Assembly: GCA_036426205.1 (NCBI GenBank)
Contig: CM071573.1
Coordinates: forward strand, 46,553,789 to 46,617,788
Length of the DNA: 64,000 bases
Direction: 5' to 3'
Source of the DNA: Ascaphus truei
Lineage: Eukaryota; Chordata; Amphibia; Anura; Ascaphidae
The notes beneath the pieces were generated by a model. The model worked only from the letters and a program-made list of their open reading frames with translations, was not told the origin of the DNA and did no database searches. A program made the translations under genes and the position numbers. This document shows, piece after piece, positions 31,665-42,880 of the stretch. Within the stretch, counting starts at the first letter, position 1. Every line of letters starts with the position of its first letter.

Positions 31665-32138
31665 AGCTGCAGTTCAAGCTGCCGTTTGGTAAAAATAATT
31701 ATTTTTTTTCCATTCAATATGTGTATCAATACAATCTGCACACTTACAAGTGATTAGCTAAGTTGCCGATCGATCCGTTCTCCTGTAATCGATCGCTGAA
31801 GATTCGGCTTGGGGTTTTTTTATATCACTGTTAGGGCTGCAGAAGATTACCCAAGATGCAAAGTTCTGTATGGAAGATCACGTGACCAGGCAGACTCTAT
31901 ATACAATTGGTGCACTGCTAGAGAGAGGGCAGGGCTCAAGGGCTAGAGTCTGCCTCAGAAGAGGAAGGGGATGTAACTATAAATAGTTGCTATAGAAACA
32001 AAAATTCTTGCTACATTACATTAAAAAATGTCTAAAAATTGTTGTTGTTTTTTTAAATGTTACAAGTATTTTCTCATAGTATACAACTGATTTATTTTAA
32101 AAAACCCACACGTATAGGATGTTGCTTGAACTGCAGCT
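31665..32138. mobile_element. TTAA-flanked inverted-repeat element, copy 2
   Basis: A 474-bp element, same TIRs as 23287-23727 (AGCTGCAGTTCAAGC), flanked by TTAA at 31661-31664 and 32139-32142. It shares the TACCCAAGATGCAAAGTTCT and TTGCTATAGAAACAAAAAT blocks with copy 1. Non-coding. Confidence 0.8.
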
Positions 32139-32251
32139 TTAAGGGTGGGATCAGATACTGTACAGTGCAGAATACAAGTAACAACATGGCACACGGACTA
32201 ATACAAAATAAATATTTAATCAGCCATAAGGCTAGTCCTCATCTTGACAAA

Positions 32252-32276
32252 GGCAGCTTGGCAGCCGAAACGTTGG
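32252..32276 (+). ncRNA. Decayed hammerhead-like core
   Basis: CTTGACAAA in place of CTGANGA, a GGC...GCC stem, then GAAACGTTGG. The catalytic segment has two changes, so activity is unlikely. It shares the CCGAAACGTTGG word with 13471 and 39523. Confidence 0.3.
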
Positions 32277-32279
32277 TTT

Positions 32280-33982
32280 CCATGGCTCATGAAATATGTA
32301 TTTTGCATTACTCCGTGTGCCTTACTGTGAATTGTATTCTTCCATGGCTTTCTGGGACTTGCAGGACTTCCCCTGTTTCTAGGAGCACCAGCATTTCTCC
32401 TGTTTCTGACCATTAGAACGTGTGCCAGCAGAACTCTATTCCTGGCTTATCAGATGCAGGGTATCCATACAAAGCCCAAGCCAATCAGAAAGTGCCATTT
32501 CTGGAATTTCCATGCCAATCACATGTTATTTTGTGATTCATTCTTATATCTCTACGTTATTAGACTATAAACTCAAAGATATTGAGTGCATTTAAAAATC
32601 TAAATATCAACTGCAACTGCTATTAAATAAAAGTTCAGTGTGCATTCGGTGGCAATGCAAAAAGCTGCCTAACTGCTCAGGAGGGCTGAAATGGCTCGGG
32701 AAGGTGTTGATACGTAAAAAAAAAACCTGTTGCTTCTCATGATATTAAATGTACTTGTTATTTTTGTTATAGACCAGTTAATTGAAGTGTCCAGATACTC
32801 TGCCCCATCCCTAAAACAATCATGTTTTGTGGGGAGGATCGTGAGAAAATTGTATTGTTTCATTCTTCACCAGACAAACTTCGTAGAGAACAGCACAGCT
32901 CACAATGGAATGTTTGCGTAAAAAATTTATAAGTGCAAAAGTATTAAGAAAGCAATTTTAATGCCAGCTCTGCCAGCATTGCTAACATTAATAATTCAAC
33001 AAAATATCACAGTAATTACTATATCTTACAATATCTCCAGCACTGAGCGCCTTAACAGAAATCCTACAACTCTCCTTGCGACTACCATTAATAAGTAAAA
33101 TGCAATTTTCCTAGTTAAATTTGTTGTTTAAAGCCTAAATATTTTATTGGAGCTAATACATTTTAAATAATCAGCAAGGACCGCGAAGTCCCCATTCCTG
33201 TGGTATTTTTGTTGTTGAAAATTAGATAAGCTTTTAAGCGCTGAGACAGAAATGAAGCTTAACTGCAATATTTTCTGTTTATATGATTACTCCCAGTGTC
33301 CCGGCGGGAGGTTCGGATGTTTACCACCTGACTGCAGGTCACTTAAACAAAAATGTACTCGGAGTGACTTACAAAACCACAATTACAGATGTGTCCAGAA
33401 TCGCTGTTTTCGGGCCGCAGCACAAGATGCTGAAATCCACGGCCAGCTCGTGGTGCCGAAAACAGCGAGTCTGGCGCCCCGGGAGGATTAACGCTGTGGG
33501 GGTCCCTGCTGCTGAATAGGACGCCGCAGCATTAATCCTCTGATTGATGGGCCATCTGCAATTTAAATAATTTAAATGTCCTGTCCAGCCCTCTTGATGA
33601 TGTAGATGTAAGGCTTCTGCCTGATCCGTGATGGGTTTTGCTGCAGTTTGGGTTTTCTAGGTTGCCTGCCCTTTCTCCTCTGTTCGGCCATTTTGGTTAC
33701 TGGCAGCCTGCTATGTAAGGCTGCAGTTCCCAGTGGGCGTCGCCGAGCAAAGTTCTAAGTTTGCAGTTCCTGTCGGTCTTCGCTGTCCACTTTCCTGGTT
33801 GCGATTCCTTGTTGCTGACCCCAGACCATGACCCCGACCTCGCTGCTTTCTGCCTGTCCTGACCTTTTGCCTGAAGCCTGGACTTTGCACCACTGCTGCC
33901 TGCCCTTCCCTTTTGCCTGTCCCCTGGATTCTGCACCTCTGCAGCCAGCCCTGACCTCTGCCTGCTTACCGACTACGGATAC
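32280..33982. other. Unannotated sequence; LTR-like composition at 33590-33982
   Basis: 32280-33590 shows nothing recognisable. From about 33590 a CT-rich passage (TGCCTGTCCTGACC, GACTACGGATACTC words) resembles the U3/U5 of amphibian LTRs. It is cut by the insertion at 33991 and may continue from 35434, but I could not define termini. Confidence 0.35.
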
Positions 33983-33990
33983 TCTAAGAG

Positions 33991-35425
33991 TAGGCTGACC
34001 AGATGTCCCGGTTTAGCCGGGACAGTTCCGTATTTTTAAGGTCTGTCCCAGCTACCCGACATTCTTTAAAATGTCCCGGGTTTTTTGTGACTGTCCCGGT
34101 TTTGACCAGCAGAGCAGGGGGGCAGCAGAGAGCAGAGAATGCTGGCATGGAGGAGAGCAGGAGGAGTGCAGAGTCCGGGTCTGACTGCAGCTGCAGAGGG
34201 TGAGGGCGGGGTCAGCTTCAGCGGAGCCCCAGCAGTGAGACCAAGAAGTGAGTCAGTGAGAACTTCTGGTGTCTGCTGCCAGGGCTTCCCCCCACCCATG
34301 CAGGTAGTGTCCAGAATGGGTAACACACACACACACACACAACAGACACACACACACACGACAGACACAGAATGGGAGGAGAGAGACAGACACAGCATGG
34401 GGAGAGTGAGAGAGAGACACACAGAATGGGGAGAGAGAGAAAGATAGCATGGGGAGAGAGAGAGAGACAGAGACAGGGAGACACAGCATGGGGAGAGCGA
34501 GAGAGAAACAGCATGGGGAGAGACACACAATGGGGGAGACACACACTCAAAAGGGAGACAGGCACAGAATGGGGGGAAAGAGAGAGAGAGCATGGGGAGA
34601 GAGAGAGAAGACACAGCATGGGAAGAGAGAGAGATAGCATGGGGGGGAGAGACAGCATGGGGAGAGAGAGACACACAGCATGGGGATAGAGAGAGAGAGA
34701 CAGCATGGGGGAGAGAGAGACACAGCATGGGGGGAGAGAGACAGACACAGAATGGGGAAAGAGAGACAGAGAATGGGGGAGAGAGAGAAACACAGAGAAT
34801 GGGGGAGAGACACACAAACACAGAATGGGGGGGAGAGAGACACAGAATGGGGGGGGAGAGAGACAGAGAATGGGGGGGTGACACAGAGAATGGGGGAGAA
34901 AGAGACACACAGAGAATGCGGGAGAGAGACACAGAATGGGGGAGAGAGAGACACACACAGAGAATGGGGGGAGAGAGAGACACAGAGAATGGGGAGAGAG
35001 ACAAACAGAATGGGAGAGAGAAAGACACACAGAGAATGGGAGAGAGAGACAGAGAAAGGGGGGAGAGAGACACACACAGAGAATGGGGGAGAGAGAGACA
35101 GAGAATGGGGGAGAGAGACAGAGAATGGGGGAGAGAGAGACAGAGAATGGGGGAGAGAGAGACAGAGTATGGGGAGAGAGACACAGAGAATGGGGAGAGA
35201 GACAGAATGGGAAGCGTGGAACGAGAATGTAGGGATGGGGGAGAACGAGAATGGAGAGATATGGGGGGGAGAGAACGGAGGGATGGGGTGTGTGTGTGAG
35301 AGAAGGGAGGACAGAGAGGGGCGGAGAGACATAAAAGAGAAGGGGCGCAGTTGGTGATGTCATATGTTTTTTAAATATTTTTTTAATGTGTCCCGGTTTT
35401 AACTTTTTAAAATCTGGTCACCCTA
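33991..35425. mobile_element. hAT-like element, 1435 bp, filled by a minisatellite
   Basis: Termini TAGGCTGACCAGATGTCCCG and, reverse complemented, TAGGGTGACCAGATTTTAAA. Flanks TCTAAGAG (33983-33990) and TCTAACAG (35426-35433) form an 8-bp duplication with one mismatch, typical of hAT. Most of the interior is the ACACAGAATGGGGGAGAG minisatellite, so the element has grown by internal expansion. Confidence 0.75.
34318..35235. repeat. GA-rich minisatellite inside the hAT-like element
   Basis: Some 40 irregular units of 16-30 bp around GAGAGACACAGAATGGGG, preceded by a (CA)n run. Stops are rare in every frame. This produces apparent proteins of up to 381 codons (Ser/Leu/Cys/Pro-rich on minus, Arg/Glu/Gly-rich on plus), none of them a gene. 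Confidence 0.9.
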
Positions 35426-35433
35426 TCTAACAG

Positions 35434-37640
35434 GACTCTGTCCCAGGGCTCTGGTTGGTTATTCTGCATCCCTACCTCAGCCCTGCGGATCCACTTCCTG
35501 ATTGGAGACAAGCACTGTCACAGTAGATGACTGAATATGGTCATATGGCCTTCCCCTCATGATGTAGAGACCCATATTAGAGCATCTACATCATCTAGGG
35601 GTTTGACAGGGAGATACTGTACAGCCCTGCATCTTTTACGTTCAGCACTGGTGGGAGGTGTTCCAGATGGGGAGATGGATTTTCAGCTCATCTAAAAGGT
35701 TAGTATCGATATTCTCTCAGAGCAGATAGCCCAAAAGGATTCATGTTGTGGGGTTCCATTCCCATATACATACATCTCACTTGACAGAAACTTGTGGCAA
35801 AACAAAATACTCACCCACTGGTAGCGCTCACTCCTACGCTGGGGAGGTACTAATACCGGTTACCCATTGTAAGGGATTAATTGGCAATCTCACATAGTTA
35901 GTAATGCCTATATAGGATGGGCCTTTCATGGGAAACACTTCAGGTTGCTGAATTAGAAACCTGCGACTATGTACTGCATACTTCTTCCATACCGATGTGA
36001 TCAGGATTGCACTAGAAACCTTCCGATTGGGCCGGTCAAAACATGCTCCGGAGTTACTATGCCGAGAATTCCTATCAGGAGCATGCTGCATCCTTTTCAA
36101 TAGTGAGAACAATCTCGGACCATTACTACCGGCACTTACTTAAAGGGGCATTCTCCTAACTGAAAACAATGAATAGTGACATGACACATCTTAATACACT
36201 CAGCTATACACAACCTATTTACAGGACTCACAGTGAGGCACCGGTCAGAATTTTGAAGAACCTATTTGCAGAACATTTGGTGTAGCTATATATATATCCT
36301 TCTATCTCCCTATGGTGACGTCACTGGTCACAAGACACACTGAGGAGGGACAATACCAGAGTGAGTCCCTTATAGAATTAGTAGTTCCTGGAGGGGAGCT
36401 AAACATTACTTTATCAAAACATGATGTTATCCCCAACAGTCTTTCAAATACTCAACAGATACAATATGAGAATACTTAAACCATATACATTCTAGATACG
36501 ATATAGCACATACAGCTCCATGTACAGTATATAATTCTTTGTACATGATACAATCATACTATCAGGCTTAAAACGACATCAGAGAAAAATAGGGGAGCAA
36601 AGGACAAATCCACAATCTTAACTGAATTCACACTCAATGCATAGACACATAGTTATAGTATACCATGATAGAGAATCATAAGGCAGATCCCAGAGTCACA
36701 GGGAGGAATGTGGCAAATGTCTATAAGCAAAATATATAAATATAAGCACTACTTACACGGCTATGTGTAATCACAGGTGAATAGAAAGTTTTCTTGAGTC
36801 CTGTCTTCCTTCCCAGTCGGCAGAGCTGTGTGTGGGGTCTATCAGTGAAGCTTGATGTTCAAATAACGTGGTGTAAGATGCACCTCACTCCCACATAATT
36901 CCCCCAAGATGAGATAAGGTATATGGAGCGTATTTCAGATATAAGTTCAGGAATTTATTAGTATAAAAACACATGTACACTCACATATAGGGAAAGTCCG
37001 TGTCAGTGTCAGTAGAAACCGTGTACACTCTCGCAATCGTGCTTCCCTGCTACCGCGTCCGGACGCGGTCTATACAAAGGTGGTGGGCAGATGGCATGAT
37101 ACTGATCTCTATGTCAGAGGGGCTCTTTCCAACACTAATGGGCAGGGTAAGGTTTTCTGCGCATACTGTACCCCCTTTCCCAATCGGGCACGTCTATAAA
37201 ATTAACCCTCTTACTCCCGCCGTAGCCACATATTCAACTCGATTTTAGTAGATACTGCGACCTGTGTGCCATATCTACACTAGAGTGGCTACTCGTTCTT
37301 CCCGTGTGGCAATGGTGGCATGGCCATGACGTGTCATATAAGCTTTACGTCACTCTCAATCCACTGGCCCCGGAACATATAAACAATATCCATAACATAG
37401 GGATATTTTAACCCCCACGTGTCCCTGACTCGGTCTCGTACACCCCTTTCAGGTCAGCTCAGTCGGATCAAATTCCGAAGATGCGGGTATTCCCGTTAGA
37501 ACCCATACCAAGGGTTTCTCTATAGGGGTCTGCCAGAGCGATGTCCCATAGCACATTCTCGCTATTGAACATTAAGATGAGTCCGGTAGACCTCTTCCTC
37601 CTCCTGAGGAGTTAACAGACCCAACCACCAATGTCAGTTA
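35434..37640. other. Unannotated sequence
   Basis: About 2.2 kb of mixed composition. The minus frames (92 codons at 35834-36112) show no similarity. Words such as TTTATTAGTATAAAAACACATG near 36955 could belong to a minus-oriented LTR, but I could not place its ends. Confidence 0.45.
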
Positions 37641-37959
37641 AAACTGGGTGTGACACTTCCCCGCCATATCATTCCTTCCTCTCAAACCGGACAGGAAAAG
37701 GGTGGAACCGACATCTACCATATGGCTATCCCCCAAACATGCCTGTCGTGGGACACATGCTCCAATAGATTTTGGCTATGCAGCCTTATTCCAGCTAATC
37801 CCCAAATATTCCAATCGGGGATTACCGGTCCCAGCAAACTCAGGTGCTGCAACATCATCTCGATGATCCTTCTTTTCTCCGCGACGCATATCAGCTCTAC
37901 TACTGGCGAAACCGCTGAGATGTCCTCATTCACCTCCGGTGCTGTTGCTTCTGGGTGAG

Positions 37960-38930
37960 GGGGAGCTGCTCCGCATTGGCCCACTGATGCGCTGGTGATC
38001 CGAGGCTCCGCCGGATCGGGAGATCGGGGGGAAGTTGCGGTGGCCATATTGAGATTTACGCCGCATGTACATCAATGGGACTCTGTGTTGCGATGGCCAT
38101 CTTGGAATTGGCGACGCCGGAAAGAGGGGTGCTTAGGAGCAGGATTTCCTCCGCGGACAGGGGAATATATGCTCAGTCGTCACGGAGCCAGCAAAGAGGA
38201 CGGATGTGTCCAGGGAGCTAGTAAGCCCCTGGACTCGGCCAGATTTTGCCCTTAGGCCCAAGTTAGGCCCTGATCCCTACTGAGACCAGTATTGTGGGGA
38301 AGGCCCTAGATAGGGACCCTTCCCAGTAGAGACCGACGACCCACATCACTACGCAGCCGGCCGGCCGCGCAGCGACCTGTGGTCTTCGGACAAGACCACA
38401 CGTGAACCAGCAATAAGGCGTGAGGGGAGTTTTGCAGACCCCACATCGTAGGACCACTGATGTGACCCTGCTGCCGGAGGATCCCCCTAATTCCCTGGTG
38501 TTAGCCAGGAAGGTACCCACCATGCACCATCACACTTCAGGGGAGGGTAGCGCTACCTTCACACACTTTGGGGTGAGAATTGTTCTGTGGACACCAGGGT
38601 TCTAGGTGCCCGGGGCATCCTCAGTACTTTGGGGGAACCACTATTATTATTGTATGGTTATTGTTGTTGTGCATATGAGCAGGGACCTGCTGGTAAAGAA
38701 TATTGTTATTACTACCGCTGTGTATGGTATTTGCTTGGTATTGGTTCCAATGAGGAGTCGTCTCGCTCACGCTGGAATCCTCATAGGTGGAGGCGCTGCA
38801 CTGCGAGATATAGTACCCCAGGCTCCCCAGAAGCAGAGGCTTTGGCCCCTTGTGAGCCTCACAGGTAACAGCAGCACGCATAATCGCCCGCGGTTTCCCT
38901 TAGGCATAGGGAAATGTTTTATTTAAATAT
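37960..38930 (+). mobile_element. LTR-like element related to family A (ends undefined)
   Basis: Similar order of landmarks to the family A copies: GGCCATCTTGG near 38094, paired CCCTTAGGCCC / AGGGACCCTTCCC words near 38255-38320, the hairpin/box module at 38748-38800, and CCCCAGGCTCCCC with a following CACAGGTAACAG. No TG...CA pair with a target duplication could be identified, so it may be truncated at both ends. Confidence 0.45.
38748..38800 (+). promoter_or_regulatory. Conserved hairpin plus box, fifth LTR
   Basis: CCAATGAGGA pairs with TCCTCATAGG at 9 of 10 positions, followed by AGGTGGAGGCGCTGCACTGC. The stem sequence differs from the other copies yet remains paired. Confidence 0.5.
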
Positions 38931-38994
38931 ATATATTGTGATGTCCCCACCACTTTCACTGCATTGTGGACTGCCCGCATTAAACTCCACCAAT

Positions 38995-39429
38995 TGTGAT
39001 GTCCCCACCACGTTGCAGTCTCTTTTATCCAGATCAAAGGCAGGGAAACGTAGTGTTGATGCACAGGAGGGTTTATTTGCCAGGTACAAAGCAGGAACAG
39101 GGTTAACTTATAAGATAAAACAGAAACAAAAAGCCTAACTCCTTTTCAGAGTTCTGACTAATACAGCTTAGTCCCTAACTACCAGTGGGGAAAACTAAGT
39201 TCTTTCCCCACTTTAGACACTGTACCTGCAGCTTCCCTTTGCAGTATCTCACAGGGCTGCCTGTGTGTGTGCCTTCAGACCAACACAGCAGCAGCACAGG
39301 AAGCTGTCTGTGCTGCCTTTTAACCTTGAAGCTCATTAATTAGGGCTCAGGTGAGAGGGAAGGGAACACACCCTGGAAGGTGCTGGGTCCTATGTACCTC
39401 CCCTCAAACACCTTTTGCTTCAATATTCA
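38995..39429 (-). mobile_element. Solo LTR, 435 bp, CAAT duplication
   Basis: Plus strand begins TGTGATGTCCCC and ends AATATTCA, flanked by exact CAAT (38991-38994, 39430-39433). On the minus strand an AATAAA signal is present (TTTATT near 39070). A partial duplicate of its left end lies at 38936-38960. No coding sequence. Confidence 0.75.
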
Positions 39430-39493
39430 CAATATAGATATATATAATATATTATTATATATATACTATATATACATATATAGGCAATACTTT

Positions 39494-39530
39494 CTCAAGG
39501 TGAGAAAGGTCCCGCACGTAGGACCGAAAC
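39494..39530 (+). ncRNA. Decayed hammerhead-like core
   Basis: GTGAGAA in place of CTGANGA, then a strong GGTCC/GGACC stem around CGCACGTA, then GAAACGTTGG. Stem II and the GAAA segment are preserved but the first core segment is altered. Confidence 0.3.
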
Positions 39531-39689
39531 GTTGGATATGATGTCTCATTAATACAAATCTTTTGACTACTTTCTGGAGTGCTGCCTCTGATATTCGTCC
39601 ACCCGGTATCGTATTGCCTATTTGCTCATACAGGATTTGCACCCACCATATTGTTTACCCGACGGAGTGCCTTCGTTCTCATTTATCAT

Positions 39690-39713
39690 CTATATATATA
39701 TATATATATATAT
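39690..39713. repeat. (TA)n microsatellite
   Basis: Pure TA run at the outer left edge of the giant inverted repeat. The counterpart beyond the right edge is the TA run at 47826-47872. Confidence 0.9.
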
Positions 39714-39769
39714 ACAAAAACAGAAAAAAACAGAAAAAAAACAGGCACTCATAGCGTAAAAAGGTATAA

Positions 39770-40199
39770 CAATAAATTTATGGAGTCAAGGATTTAAAAA
39801 TACGCACTCACAAACATTGCAGAATAAAAAGCAATTTTGAGTATAACTCAACCAGCCAGTTGAACTGCAGCAACCTCTGTAAAAGCCTCCGGATCCCGGG
39901 GAACACGAGGGACGCCGCCTTCCTCCAAATCCAGCGTCACAGCAGTGAGTTCTCAGCTCCAGGTAGCGCGAGAACTCAGTGACGTCAGAGGATACAACCG
40001 GAGACAGTCCCCATGAATACAACAAATGACCGGCTGAGATCAGTATATTGCAACAGAAATAATAAAGTACTGTGTACCAAATAGTGAGTGATATATGATA
40101 AAACTGGACAATATCACCACCACATAACACTCTCTATGCGTTTCGTCTTAGAAAGACTTCATCAGGACATGACAGCATAGGTGTGGGACATAATTTTAT
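39770..40199 (-). mobile_element. PLE terminal (pLTR-like) region with hammerhead motif, left copy
   Basis: Reverse complement of 47036-47530. In sense orientation it runs from the hammerhead-type core through TTATGTGGTGGTGATATTG to a GACGTCACTGAGTTCTCGCG block. The 114-codon frame (40130-39786) is repeated in the other copy only because the DNA is duplicated. It has no recognised domain. Confidence 0.6.
40141..40165 (-). ncRNA. Hammerhead-ribozyme-like core, PLE left copy
   Basis: Minus strand: CTGATGA (40165-40159), GTCTT/AAGAC stem around TCT, GAAA (40144-40141) followed by CGCAT. Identical core to 47072-47096. Association with a GIY-YIG PLE fits known hammerhead motifs in Penelope-like elements. 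Confidence 0.65.
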
Positions 40200-40202
40200 A
40201 GT

Positions 40203-40585
40203 AAAACTAGCTGATATACCCGGCCTTGCCCGGGCGTGGAAGGGCAGGGGGCATGGAGTGGAAGGGCGGGGGCCTTCCCTTGTCTTGACTCCTGGTTTCC
40301 GTTTGTGCTGTTGGTCACCCTGCAGTCCCGAGTCACTTTCACACTTCTCCCTCTCCCCATTGTTGGTAAATGAGAAGAAGGCACGAAGTGATATGTGTGT
40401 AGCACGATTCTATGAATTATGAACATGCATGGATATTAGGACCGCCGGGCGAGCTTGTGCTGTAAGGGAATAACGGCCTGACCAAGACAGCAGTATATAA
40501 ATATACCATTGTGGAAGCAGGCTAACATCCACAATTGTTTTCGTACCTTGCTTAGGACACTGAATACACCACCAGGCAAAGCCGG
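40203..40585. mobile_element. Insert replacing part of the PLE arm
   Basis: Has no counterpart in the right arm. Its ends carry inverted GCCTTGCCCGGG / CCAGGCAAAGCCGG words (left CCCGGCCTTGCCCGGG; right, reverse complemented, CCGGCTTTGCCTGG). This suggests a small DNA element of unknown class. No coding sequence. Confidence 0.45.
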
Positions 40586-40937
40586 AAAAAAAAAGTATCA
40601 TATATGTGAACCATCTGCATGATGGGTGGAAGTGGGGGGGAAAAAAAGAAAACAATAACCAATGAATAATGTAAAAACAATGAAAACAGAGAAAGAAAGA
40701 GTCACATCAAGGTGGTCACACGAGCGAAGCTGATAAACCCAACAATGGATAGAGCTACATACACAATGTGTGAATTAATAATAATAACACCATATCTAGA
40801 CAATTGTCAAAAAGGACCATCAAAACACCACCTGAGTTAGTCGGCCGCACGTAAGTCACCACGGAGGGAACGAAGTACATCGTTCAAACCAGACCTCCGT
40901 GATGGACCCGCACCCCACAACAAGCACAAGGGAGTCA

Positions 40938-41214
40938 TTAAACTACTGTACTAATATCTTTGGTCATTGAGACCCCCTGGATACACATGTACCAAGCACT
41001 ATATCCAGTAGGTCTCCCTGACACACAGTTTTTTGAACCTATCACCTCGAAAGGGAGGTGGGATGGACTCGATTCCAAAGGTGGACAAAGAGCAGGGATC
41101 CTTATTGTGTACACTATCAAAGGGCCGTGATAGGCAATGTGACTGAAGACCATGTTTAACATTTGTACGGTGCTCGAGAAACCTAGTACTTAGAGCTCTT
41201 GATGTGCGGCCCAC
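40938..41214 (-). pseudogene. PLE GIY-YIG fragment 1, 5'-truncated and frameshifted
   Basis: Two overlapping minus frames (41214-40999; 41162-40938). In the first, the sequence RTSRALSTRFLEHRTNVKHG continues to about SIPPPFRGDRFKK, and the second frame gives the C-terminal GRPTGY part. The fragment starts directly at the GIY-YIG second motif and abuts fragment 2 head to head at about 41214. Confidence 0.65.
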
Positions 41215-41216
41215 AT

Positions 41217-41704
41217 ATGTAGACTTAAACCCATTATTGATTTACAATCTACAACATCCTATAAGACTCCGACAAGGGGGAATTTCCCTGTGGTAGGAAT
41301 AGATGTATTACTTGTGGGCATATAAGTAAGATTCATTCATTAAAATCCTTTTCTAATGGTTCTGAACATGATATAAAATATTACATAAATTGCCTTTGTA
41401 CTTACGTTATATATCTTATTACCTGTCTGTTGCGGTCTACAATATGTGGGCCGCACGTCAAGACTCTATGTACAGGTTTCTCGAGCACCGTAGAAATGTT
41501 AAACATGGTTTCAGTCACATGCCTATCACGGCATTTGATAGTGACACAATAAGGATCCCTGCTCTTTGTCCATCTTTGGAATCGAGTCCCATCCCACCTT
41601 CCCTTTCGGAGGGTGATAGGTTCAAAAAACTGTGTGTGTCAGGGAGACCTACTGGATATGTGTGCTTGGTACATTGTATCCAGGGGGTCTCAATGACACA
41701 ATAG
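41217..41704 (+). pseudogene. PLE GIY-YIG fragment 2, frameshifted
   Basis: Plus-strand copy beginning with coding for LKPIIDLQSTTSYKT and a CGRN-type zinc-binding segment, then (41390-41704, 104 codons) a frame with AARQDSMYRFLEHRRNVKHG and the conserved C-terminus. Single-base deletions break the GIY-YIG block relative to the intact frame at 45255-45779. Confidence 0.65.
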
Positions 41705-42119
41705 ATATTAGTACAGTAGTTTAATGACTCCACTTGTGCTTGTTGTGGGGTGCGGGTCCTCACCTTGTGTGGGTGCGGGGTCTGGGTGTTGAACGAGTGT
41801 ACTTCGTTCCCTCCGTGGTGACTTACGTGCGCCGCACTAACTCAGGTGGTGTGTTTGATGGTCCTTTTTGACAATTGTCTAGATATGGTGTATTATTATT
41901 AAATCACATTGTGTATGTAGCTCTATCCATTGTTGGGTTTATCAGCTTCGCTCGTGTGACCACCATTGATCGTGACTCTTTCTCGCGTTTTCATTGTTTT
42001 TTTACATTATTCATTGGTATTTGTTTTCTTTTTCCTTTCCCACTTCACCCATTATGCATATTGTTCACATAGAAGATTTTGGTGAACAATCTACTCCCTG
42101 CAGGAAACCCAAGCCCCAT

Positions 42120-42155
42120 CCCCCCCCCCCCCCCCCTTTTTTTTTTTTTTTTTTT
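42120..42155. repeat. Poly-C/poly-T tract in PLE 3' region
   Basis: C run (17) then T run (19). The corresponding tracts are poly-A/poly-G at 44804-44836 and a long C-rich tract at 46430-46525. Confidence 0.9.
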
Positions 42156-42793
42156 CCCACCTCCATCATTTTTCCACCACATTATTTTTCTCCTTTTATT
42201 CCCCCCTGCTCCATATACATTATTGGTCATGCATTTTGTTTTCCGTCCTCTGGTTTCTCTGAATCATCTCTTTTATCATCATCTCTATACATACACTATT
42301 AAGTTATAGGTTAATTGTTTAACCACCTGTAATGGTTATTTTATTTTAAACATTATCTGTTTATCGTAATATTCAGCCAATGATGATTCATTATAATAAG
42401 ATACATTATCCTATTGTATCTGAATGTATTTTTAATTATTATATAGATTATGTATTTTTATAATTTGTTATCAACTTGCATATTGGTTTTATGTTATTGT
42501 AATAAATGTCTATTTGGTTATTTTTAGGATTTCAACGATATTTTCTCTAGTATTGATGTTCATATTTAGCCCTTGCATCCTTTGGATAGTATAGGGGTTA
42601 ATATTATCCTTATGTGAACCTCTTGTATCCTATTAGCAATTAGTGTTTTTTTTTGTGTCCTGATTGGTCTACCTTATAATATATGTGAAAGCACTGTATG
42701 CCTGTCTGCATCTCCTGTGTCCCTAGGGGAAATCTCATTGGCCTTGGGCCGCCCGACCCCGCACACCTCTCATTGGCCTGAGGCGGAGGACCC

Positions 42794-42825
42794 CACCACA
42801 CACACACACCACAACACACACACAC

Positions 42826-42878
<53 letters not shown>
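42794..42878. repeat. (CA)n microsatellite, left core edge
   Basis: Long CA run, mirrored by (GT)n at 44079-44166. Confidence 0.95.

Positions 42879-42879
<1 letters not shown>

Positions 42880-42880
<1 letters not shown>

Noticed and set aside
34066..35363. Apparent proteins of 372 and 381 codons (minus) and 225-261 codons on both strands
   Set aside because: They lie entirely in the GAGAGACACAGAATGGGG minisatellite. The composition is extreme and all frames are open because the repeat lacks stop words.
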